Positions 35,942-42,121 of a stretch of 42,121 nucleotides of DNA are shown here, in pieces (the first letter of the stretch is position 1; each line of letters opens with the position of its first letter). The DNA comes from DATBSK01 sp964501785 (lineage in GTDB: Bacteria; Actinomycetota; Acidimicrobiia; IMCC26256; PALSA-555). The notes beneath the pieces were generated by a model, which saw nothing but the letters and a program-made list of their open reading frames with translations, was not told where the DNA came from and searched no databases. A program made the translations under genes and the position numbers. Location of the stretch: the NCBI GenBank assembly GCA_964501785.1, contig CAZCUD010000022.1, forward strand, positions 1 through 42,121, given 5' to 3'.

Positions 35942-38900
35942 ATGGCCGCTCCCACGATCCCGACGACGACGCGCGCCCCGGTGCTCGGCACCTCTGGTGC
36001 CGAGCGCTCCGGCAGGCTGTGGCCGATCGCGGTCGTGGTCGCGCTGTGCGCGCTCGCCGCGACGTTCGCCAGCGCCACCGGTCGCTACATCGGCGACAAC
36101 CGGTTCGAGGTCTACTGGGCACCGCTCGAGCTCCTGGGCCGCCACCTCGCTGCGTGGGACACCACTCGGGGGCTCGGACGGGCCCGATGGGACTTCTGGC
36201 CCGCGACCGCCGGGGCGATCGCGGCGCTGCGGGCGATCGGCCTCGGCCCCGACGCCGCTGAGCGCGTGTGGCACGCCGCGCTGCTGACGAGCGCGGGCGT
36301 CGGGGCGGCGGCCGCGCTGCGCCTCTTCCGGCCCCGCATCGGCGTCGAGCACTGGTTCGCCGCGTTCCTCTACGGGTTCGGTCCCTTCGCCGCGGTGTAC
36401 CTGCTCCCGACGAACCTCTTCGTCGGGCACGCGTTCGCGCCGTGGTTCCTCGTGGCGTTCGTGACCGGCGTCCGCGGCAACCGACCCCTGCGGTGGGCAG
36501 CGCTCTTCGCGCTGCTGTGGTTCGTGCCCGGCAACATGAACTACCCGGCCCTGCTCTTCGCCGCGCTGCCGCTCGTCCCGGCCGCGCTCTACCTCACCCT
36601 CGTCGAGCGCTCCGTGTCGTGGGGCCGCGTGATCCGATGGCTCGGCGCGGCAGCGGGCCTGACGCTGCTCGTCTCGGCCGCCGCCTTCGTCACGGTGCGG
36701 GAGAGCTCGGCGATCAACGACGAGAACCTCGCGCTCACGGAGACCGTGCGCGAGATCAATCGCACGTCGTCCTGGTCGGAGTCGTGGCGGGGCCTCGGCT
36801 TCTGGGGCGCCTACTGGGGCGACAGCCGCGGCGCGATCCTCCCGCAGTTCGCTCGCTTCTTCTGGTGGCCGATCGTGCTCGCGACGTTCCTCGTGCCGTT
36901 GGCGGCCGTCGCGACGCTCTGGCGCTCGCGCTGGCGGGCACGGATCCTGTTCGCCGGCATCCTCGTGCTCGGACTCGTCCTGATGGTCGGCGCGTTCCCC
37001 CTGGACGACACGACCCCGTACGGGCGCTTCCTGCTCTGGGCATTCGACAGCTTCCCGGGGATCCTCGCGGTCCGCAGCGGGCACAAGGCCGGCGTGATGG
37101 TTGCGCTCGGCGCCGCCGCGCTCGCCGCCGTCGCGCTCGCCGCCGTCGTCGCGCGCGCCAGGGCACGCGCCGGTGGATGGCGACACCCGCTTCCCGTCAT
37201 CGCCGCAGGTGTGACGGTGGTGATCGTCCTGGCCGGCTCCTTCCCGTTCTGGACCGGTCGCCTGTACTCGCCCAACGACGGCGTCGACGACATCCCGGCC
37301 TACTGGGACGAGGCTGCCGACGACCTGGACGCGCGACCCGGTGACGGCCGAGTCCTCGTGCTGCCCTCCACCGCGCTCGGCGCGTACACGTGGGGCATGA
37401 GCGGTGACGACATCGTCGAAGGGCTCCTCGAGCGGCCCTCGGTCGCCCGCGGGCTGCTCACCAAGTGGTCGGGCACCGACGAGGTCGCCAACGTCGTCGC
37501 GGGGGTGGACGACTACCTGAACGGCGAGGACTACGAGCCGGGCGTCCTCGGACCCATCGCGCGTCGGCTCGGGATCGAGTACGTGCTCGTGCGCAACGAC
37601 CTGGACTGGGCGACCAGCAAGCGCCCGCGTCCGGGCACCCTCGACTCGCTCCGCGACGACCCCGACCTCGAGCTGGTCCGCACGTTCGGTGCCGCGGGCG
37701 AGAACGTGGCGCAGGTCGACGCCGTGAGCGCCGAGGAAGCCGCGTTGGCGCCGCTCGAGCTGTACCGCGTCCGCTCGTACGACGGGGTCGCGCGCGCCGA
37801 GACCGTCCCGCCGCTGCTGGTGTCGGGTGACGGTGACGCGTGGCCGGGGCTCGCGACCTCCGAGACGCTGACCCAGGAAGGCCCGATCCTCTACACCGGG
37901 GCCGCCGACACCGCCGAGCTCGAGGCCGCGCTCGAGGCCGGGTCGCCGGTCGTGATCAGCGACACGAACCGGCGACGCGTGCGAGAGATCCCGATCTTCG
38001 ACTCGATCGCGCGCAGCTCCTACACGCTCGCCGAAGGGCAGGAGCTGCGTCGCCCGACCCAGGACCTCTTCGACGCGCCGGGCGCGGAGTCGGTCGCGCA
38101 CTTCACCGACGCGACCCGGATCGAGGCGTCGTCGTACGGAAGGCCGCCGCTCCCCCAGGCCTATTTCCGCCCGTCCAACGCGTTCGACGGCGACCCCCGC
38201 ACGTCGTGGCGCGTCTCACCCGCGTTCGTGGACGAGGACGAGCAGTGGGTTCGCGTCGTCTTCGACGGCAAGCGTCAGGTGAACGGCGTCGAGCTCGTGG
38301 CGGCCCAGACGAAGCCGAGCGAACGCTCGCCCGACCCGATGCACGTCACCGCGGCGACCGTGGTGCTCTCGGACGGCACCGAACGGTCGGTCGACCTCGT
38401 CGACGGCAGGGGGCAGGTGGACTTCGGGGGCCATCGCACCGACTCGGTCGAGGTGCGCATCGACGGAGTCGGCGGCACGGATCCTCGTCCGTTCGGGTTC
38501 TCCGAGATCACGATCGACGACCTCGACCTGCGTGAGGCGATCCAGGTCCCCGACGACCTGCTCCGCGAGGCGGAGGAGACACCGCGGTTGCGGGCGCTGC
38601 TCGAGGCCGCGCCGCTGACGTACCAGTTCTCGCGCCTCGAGCGACTCGACGACCATGCGGTCGAGCCGACGATCCACCGCCGGTTCCGAACGCTCGACGA
38701 TCGGGCCTTCGTCCTCCAGGGCCGCTTGGACGGCGACTCGCTGACGGCGCCCGACCAATGCCGCGACATCGGGCTCACGATCGACGATCGGCCGGTCGCC
38801 GTGCGTGCCGATGACCGGCCGTCCTCGTTCGTCGCGTGCGAGCCGGTGCAGCTGGCACCGGGCTGGCACACGCTGCGCACCGAGCGTGAGCCGTCGGTGC

Positions 38901-39262
38901 GGCGTGTGTGGCTGCGCGACGTCGCCGAGGACCGCGAGGACGGCGAGCAGGTCGCCGGCGGCTCCGACGCCGCGCTCGTCGACCTCGGCCGGGACGACCT
39001 CACGGTCGACGCGACCCTCGAGAGCCCCGGCGTGATCATCTCGGGCCAATCGTCCGACGAGGGCTGGGACGCGACGATCGACGGAGAGGATCCGGGACGT
39101 CAGCAGTCGCTCGACGGTCAGGCCGCGTGGCCCGTCGACGCGGGCGAGCACCGGCTCGAGGTCGAGCACGGCTCGCAGACGGCGTACCGGGTCGCGCTGG
39201 CGGTCACCGGGATCGGTCTCGTGCTGTGCCTGTACCTGCTCGTCCGAGGGAGGTGGCGATGA
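35942..39262 (+). CDS. AftD-like alpha-(1->3)-arabinofuranosyltransferase family protein (GT-C)
   Basis: 1106 residues from the ATG at 35942. The first 420 residues hold about ten to twelve membrane helices with the GT-C loop YIGDNRFEVYWAP (likely catalytic Asp52) just after the first helix. A large outer region follows. Residues about 720-880 contain AYFRPSNAFDGDPRTSWRVS, the mark of a discoidin (F5/8C) carbohydrate-binding module, and a last helix (about 1082-1102) anchors the C-terminus. Mycobacterial AftD adds arabinofuranose to the cell wall from a prenyl-phosphate donor and is about 1400 residues long, so this form is shorter. The frame is open for 1.1 kb upstream, but that part is antisense to the GT4 gene. 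Its stop overlaps the next start (ATGA). Confidence 0.9.
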   Translation: MAAPTIPTTTRAPVLGTSGAERSGRLWPIAVVVALCALAATFASATGRYIGDNRFEVYWAPLELLGRHLAAWDTTRGLGRARWDFWPATAGAIAALRAIGLGPDAAERVWHAALLTSAGVGAAAALRLFRPRIGVEHWFAAFLYGFGPFAAVYLLPTNLFVGHAFAPWFLVAFVTGVRGNRPLRWAALFALLWFVPGNMNYPALLFAALPLVPAALYLTLVERSVSWGRVIRWLGAAAGLTLLVSAAAFVTVRESSAINDENLALTETVREINRTSSWSESWRGLGFWGAYWGDSRGAILPQFARFFWWPIVLATFLVPLAAVATLWRSRWRARILFAGILVLGLVLMVGAFPLDDTTPYGRFLLWAFDSFPGILAVRSGHKAGVMVALGAAALAAVALAAVVARARARAGGWRHPLPVIAAGVTVVIVLAGSFPFWTGRLYSPNDGVDDIPAYWDEAADDLDARPGDGRVLVLPSTALGAYTWGMSGDDIVEGLLERPSVARGLLTKWSGTDEVANVVAGVDDYLNGEDYEPGVLGPIARRLGIEYVLVRNDLDWATSKRPRPGTLDSLRDDPDLELVRTFGAAGENVAQVDAVSAEEAALAPLELYRVRSYDGVARAETVPPLLVSGDGDAWPGLATSETLTQEGPILYTGAADTAELEAALEAGSPVVISDTNRRRVREIPIFDSIARSSYTLAEGQELRRPTQDLFDAPGAESVAHFTDATRIEASSYGRPPLPQAYFRPSNAFDGDPRTSWRVSPAFVDEDEQWVRVVFDGKRQVNGVELVAAQTKPSERSPDPMHVTAATVVLSDGTERSVDLVDGRGQVDFGGHRTDSVEVRIDGVGGTDPRPFGFSEITIDDLDLREAIQVPDDLLREAEETPRLRALLEAAPLTYQFSRLERLDDHAVEPTIHRRFRTLDDRAFVLQGRLDGDSLTAPDQCRDIGLTIDDRPVAVRADDRPSSFVACEPVQLAPGWHTLRTEREPSVRRVWLRDVAEDREDGEQVAGGSDAALVDLGRDDLTVDATLESPGVIISGQSSDEGWDATIDGEDPGRQQSLDGQAAWPVDAGEHRLEVEHGSQTAYRVALAVTGIGLVLCLYLLVRGRWR
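35983..36005. repeat. 23-base perfect hairpin inside the AftD-like gene
   Basis: GCTCGGCACC (35983-35992) and GGTGCCGAGC (35996-36005) form a 10-bp stem with a 3-base loop, 41-63 bases into the coding sequence (residues 14-22, before the first helix). A close copy lies at 42097-42113. Confidence 0.8.
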
Positions 39263-39615
39263 GCGCCCGCGCGAGGTGGGTCACGTCGGCCACGCTGGTG
39301 GCCGCCGGTGTCGTCGTCGGGGGGCTCGTCGGAGCGGTCGCGGCGCTCGTCGCCGTCCTCGTCGGCTTCTGGCGCGGCTACCGCACCGTCGCCGGGGTCG
39401 CCTTCGTCGTGCTCGTCGTCGCAGCGTTGCTCACCGCGTTCGAGGCGCCCGCCACAGGGCAGGCCCCCGACTACCTGTTCGACTTCGCCCTCGACCGGCC
39501 CCTCGCCGCGCAGGCCGGACGGGTCGCCGGGATCTTCGTGCTCGTCGCAGTCGTACTGGCCGCGATCCGCGAGCGCGCGCCATCATCACGGGTCCACGAA
39601 GGGGGGAAGTCGTGA
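39259..39615 (+). CDS. small membrane protein, two to three helices
   Basis: 118 residues from the ATG at 39259, whose ATGA overlaps the AftD-like stop. A good ribosome binding site (GAGGGAGG, 39246-39253) lies 5 bases upstream. Hydrophobic segments are at about 10-32 (TLVAAGVVVGGLVGAVAALVAV, broken by small residues), 36-54 and 83-102. The loop GQAPDYLFDFALDRPLAAQAG separates the last two. No family recognised. Coupled translation with the AftD-like gene suggests a partner for that enzyme or for the following oxidoreductase. Confidence 0.85.
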   Translation: MSARARWVTSATLVAAGVVVGGLVGAVAALVAVLVGFWRGYRTVAGVAFVVLVVAALLTAFEAPATGQAPDYLFDFALDRPLAAQAGRVAGIFVLVAVVLAAIRERAPSSRVHEGGKS

Positions 39616-41831
39616 CGATCCACCACCGCACCTGCCCGCTGTGCGAGGCCATGTGCGGCCTCGAGATCCACGTGTCGGACGACGACGGGCGGGTGCAGCT
39701 CATCCGCGGCGATCGCGAGGACGTGTGGAGCAAGGGGTACCTGTGCCCCAAGGGCACGACCCTCGGTCATCTCCACGAGGACCCGGACCGCATCCGTGAG
39801 CCGATGGTGCGCCACGGCGAAACCTGGACCACGGTGACCTGGGACGAGGCGTTCGCGCGCTGCGAGGAGCTCATCCACGGGGTTCGCGACCGGCACGGCG
39901 CCGAGGCGCTCACGGCGTACATCGGGAACCCGGCCGTCCACAACTTCTCGCTCGGTCGGTACGTGGGCCTGTTCATGGGCCTCGCCGGCTTCCCGATGAT
40001 CTACTCCGCCGGAACGGTCGACCAGTGGCCCAAGAACGTCTCGTGCGCGCTCATGTACGGCAACATGTGGTCGATCCCCGCGCCCGACGTGCAGCGCACC
40101 GACTACCTCGTGGTCATGGGAGCCAACCCCCAGGCGTCCCAGGGCAGCCTGCTCGCGGTGCCCGACATCCTCGGCGAGATCGACAAGATCGCCGAGCGCG
40201 GCGGCAAGACCGTCGTCATCGACCCACGACGCACCGGCACCGCCGACCACGCCCAGGAATGGATCCCGATCGTCCCCGGCACCGACGCCGCCCTGCTCCT
40301 CGCGATCGCCCACGTGCTCTTCGCGGAGGGCCTCGTCGACCTCGGCGACGTCGCGGACATCGTCGAGCGTGCCGACGTCGTCGAGCAGGTGGTGCGCGAG
40401 TTCCCTCCCGCCGCAGTCAGCGAGACCTGTGGGATCCCCGCGGCCACCATCGAGCGGCTCGCTCGTGAGATCGCGGCCGCGCCCTCCGCCGCGGTGTACG
40501 GGCGGATCGGCCTCTGCAACCAGGAGTTCGGGACGCTCGCGTCCTGGCTCATCGACGTCGTCAACATCATCACCGGGAACTTCGACCGGCCGGGCGGGCT
40601 GATGTTCGGCAACCCGATCGCCTGGTCGACCGCGTCGCTCCCGAACCCGACCTGGGCCGACGGGTACGAGTTCGGCCGGTGGCGCAGCCGCGTGCGCGGA
40701 GCTCCCGAGGTGCTCGGTCAGGTGCCGGTGTCGTGCCTCGCGGAGGAGATCTCCACCCCGGGTGAGGGCCAGATCAAGGGCCTGATCACGATCGCGGGCA
40801 ACCCGGTCATCAGCGCGCCCGACGCCGGGCGGCTCGACGAGGCGCTGCCCGAGCTCGAGTGCATGATCAGCGTCGACAACTGGCTCAACGAGACCACCCG
40901 CCATGCCCACGTGATCCTGCCCGGGCTCTCGGCGCTCGAGCAGCCGCACTACGACGAGATGATCTGGTCGTGGGCGGCGCGGTCGGCCGGCAACTACTCG
41001 CCCGCGGTGTTCCCGAGGGACGATCGCCCCCACGAGTGGGAGATCCTCGCTCGTCTCGGCGCGTGGTGTGCGGGGATGAAGGGCGAAGACGTCGACGTCC
41101 GGATGCTCGACGACGGGTTCTTCTCCGCCCTCGTCGAGATGAAGGGCCTCGATCCCCAGGCGGTGCTCGCTCACTACGTCGGGACGCGCTTCGAGGCCGG
41201 AGGCCCGGAGCGGATGCTCGACCTGACGATCCGCACCGGCCCGTGGGGTGACCGCTACGGCGAGGACCCCGACGGACTCTCGCTCGCGTCGTTCGAGGAC
41301 GCTCCCCACGGGATCGACAAGGGGCCGACGATCCCTCGCGCCCGTGAGGTCGTCTGCACGAAGTCGGGCACGATCGACCTCGCTCCGGAGTACATCATCG
41401 GGGACATCCCCCGCCTGCAGGCCCGGCTGAGCCGGCCCCGTGAGTCGCTGGTGCTCACGAGCCGACGGCACCTGCGCTCGAACAACTCCTGGATGCACAA
41501 CGTGAAGGTGCTCGTGAAGGGCAAGGATCGCTGCACGCTGCTCATCCACCCCGAGGACGCGCGGGCGAGCGGCGTCGTCGACGGCAAGCTCGCGCGCGTG
41601 TCGTCGGAAGCGGGTTCGCTCGAGGTCCCCGTCGAGGTGAGCGACGAGATGATGCCGGGCGTCGTCAGCCTCCCGCACGGCTGGGGGCACGACCGACCCG
41701 GCACCCGGATGTCGATCGCGCGGGAGCACGCGGGCGTGAACAACAACCTGCTCGCACCGGGCACGTTCGTGGACGAGATCTCCGGGAACGCCGCGGTGAA
41801 CGGCATCCCCGTGGAGGTCGCGCCTGCCTGA
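39612..41831 (+). CDS. molybdopterin-dependent oxidoreductase (formate dehydrogenase/nitrate reductase family)
   Basis: 739 residues from the GTG at 39612 (GTGA overlap with the preceding gene; GGGGGG ribosome site 5 bases upstream). The N-terminal 4Fe-4S motif is C8-x2-C11-x3-C15-x29-C45 (TCPLCEAMCGLEI, GYLCPKG). VVMGANPQASQGS and VVIDPRRTGTAD bind the MGD cofactor. INIITGNFDRPGG-like and IISVDNWLNETTRHAHVILPG blocks follow, and the C-terminal domain LVLTSRRHLRSNNSWMHN ends the family pattern. No Tat signal, so it is cytoplasmic. The substrate and redox partner are not evident, and no second subunit is nearby. Confidence 0.93.
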   Translation: MTIHHRTCPLCEAMCGLEIHVSDDDGRVQLIRGDREDVWSKGYLCPKGTTLGHLHEDPDRIREPMVRHGETWTTVTWDEAFARCEELIHGVRDRHGAEALTAYIGNPAVHNFSLGRYVGLFMGLAGFPMIYSAGTVDQWPKNVSCALMYGNMWSIPAPDVQRTDYLVVMGANPQASQGSLLAVPDILGEIDKIAERGGKTVVIDPRRTGTADHAQEWIPIVPGTDAALLLAIAHVLFAEGLVDLGDVADIVERADVVEQVVREFPPAAVSETCGIPAATIERLAREIAAAPSAAVYGRIGLCNQEFGTLASWLIDVVNIITGNFDRPGGLMFGNPIAWSTASLPNPTWADGYEFGRWRSRVRGAPEVLGQVPVSCLAEEISTPGEGQIKGLITIAGNPVISAPDAGRLDEALPELECMISVDNWLNETTRHAHVILPGLSALEQPHYDEMIWSWAARSAGNYSPAVFPRDDRPHEWEILARLGAWCAGMKGEDVDVRMLDDGFFSALVEMKGLDPQAVLAHYVGTRFEAGGPERMLDLTIRTGPWGDRYGEDPDGLSLASFEDAPHGIDKGPTIPRAREVVCTKSGTIDLAPEYIIGDIPRLQARLSRPRESLVLTSRRHLRSNNSWMHNVKVLVKGKDRCTLLIHPEDARASGVVDGKLARVSSEAGSLEVPVEVSDEMMPGVVSLPHGWGHDRPGTRMSIAREHAGVNNNLLAPGTFVDEISGNAAVNGIPVEVAPA

Positions 41832-41843
41832 CATGCTGGCGCC

Positions 41844-42065
41844 ATGAGCGACGCCGTCGACCTCTCCGTGCTCGACCTCACACCCGTCGAGATGGAGTGC
41901 ATGCGCTGTCGACGGCGGGCGCCGATGCGCTTCGCCGGGATGTGCGGGGCGTGCCGCGACGAGCTGTGCGCGCAGTACGACGTGGCCGGGCGCTCGGTCG
42001 ACGTGGCCGACTACGAGCCCAAGATGAACGTGACGCCGAACGCGGTCGCCCTCAAGGACGACTGA
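41844..42065 (+). CDS. 73-residue zinc-ribbon-like protein
   Basis: A small protein with C19-x2-C22 and C34-x2-C37, and a further C42, in a zinc-ribbon-like layout (ECMRCRRRAP, MCGACRDELC). The C-terminus (after about 45) is acidic with a VDVADYEPKMNVTPNAV block. Function unknown; small Cys-rich proteins of this size are common in actinobacteria. The ATG lies 12 bases after the oxidoreductase stop. A weak -10 (CATGCT, 41832-41837) stands exactly 6 bases before it, so it may be part of the operon or have its own transcript. Confidence 0.75.
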   Translation: MSDAVDLSVLDLTPVEMECMRCRRRAPMRFAGMCGACRDELCAQYDVAGRSVDVADYEPKMNVTPNAVALKDD

Positions 42066-42077
42066 GCGGGCCGCTCA
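42063..42077 (+). terminator. short palindrome at the stop of the last gene
   Basis: TGAGCGG and CCGCTCA flank a single base, so a hairpin with a few bases opened as loop begins at the stop codon itself. It could end the transcript; a second hairpin follows at 42097. Confidence 0.35.
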
Positions 42078-42096
42078 GGCCCAGCTCTCCCGCTCT

Positions 42097-42113
42097 CGGC
42101 ACCTGCGGTGCCG
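42097..42113. repeat. hairpin matching the one at 35983
   Basis: CGGCACC (42097-42103) and GGTGCCG (42107-42113) with a 3-base loop. Over about 21 bases it differs from the hairpin at 35983-36005 at only a few positions. Nothing else is visible in the last 56 bases of the window. Confidence 0.7.
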
Positions 42114-42121
42114 GGCCGCTC

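Overview
The window is about 42 kb of very GC-rich DNA with tightly packed genes, many GTG starts and frequent 4-base GTGA/ATGA stop-start overlaps. Together with a CtaA haem A synthase, an AftD-like arabinofuranosyltransferase, SCP2-like, PIG-L and DrrA-type ABC genes, this points to a free-living aerobic actinobacterium, probably of the Acidimicrobiia type. That placement is an inference from gene content and style, not from a marker gene. I see no rRNA, tRNA, CRISPR array, insertion sequence or phage gene, and no gene-free stretch longer than about 125 bases. The long open frames antisense to real genes are high-GC artefacts.

Layout. 1-5.2 kb: an ABC export pair, then a phytoene/squalene synthase and a polyprenyl diphosphate synthase (minus strand), and divergently an SCP2-like protein, an eIF2B-like protein and a 47-residue zinc ribbon. 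5.2-8.1 kb: RmuC and a membrane-anchored beta-propeller protein. 8.2-11.6 kb: the conserved but functionally unresolved trio of circularly permuted ATP-grasp, alpha-E and transglutaminase-like proteins, with a poly-Gln tail on the ATP-grasp protein and a Tat-type amidohydrolase facing it. 13.2-17.7 kb: a six-gene minus-strand chain (ctaA, SRPBCC, EEP nuclease-like, 5'-3' exonuclease, SDR, methyltransferase). 17.8-22.9 kb: CapA-like protein, alpha/beta hydrolase, an unknown, and a penicillin-acylase-type Ntn hydrolase. 23-25.3 kb: an M48 homologue that has lost its zinc ligands, an HD-domain protein and a PIG-L deacetylase. 25.3-27.3 kb: an MTA/SAH-deaminase-type amidohydrolase coupled to a nucleoside phosphorylase whose base-binding residues look 6-oxopurine-specific, suggesting methylthioadenosine salvage through methylthioinosine. 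27.3-32 kb: lytic transglycosylase lipoprotein, a stand-alone E2-like acyltransferase lacking the catalytic His, an alpha-oxoamine synthase, a methyltransferase and an LpxO-like hydroxylase. 32-42 kb: DinG-type helicase, an Alg5-like GT2 and a GT4, then divergently an AftD-like GT-C enzyme translationally coupled to a small membrane protein and a molybdopterin oxidoreductase, ending with a small zinc-ribbon-like protein.

The most general non-coding signal is a repeated TANNNT hexamer placed 6-11 bases before the start codon of 16 genes on both strands (11 of them within 6-8 bases). This fits a large share of leaderless transcripts and helps decide several start codons. Other non-coding signals are three GT(T/G)AC direct repeats at 11-base period between the ATP-grasp operon and the amidohydrolase, a 37-bp direct repeat that duplicates the end of the transglutaminase gene, mirror-image divergent promoters near 3.76 kb, and two near-identical hairpins 6 kb apart. 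No single novel defence or mobile system is evident. The best candidates for new biology are the ATP-grasp/alpha-E/transglutaminase locus with its regulatory repeats, the dead-M48/HD/PIG-L operon, and the methylthioinosine route.
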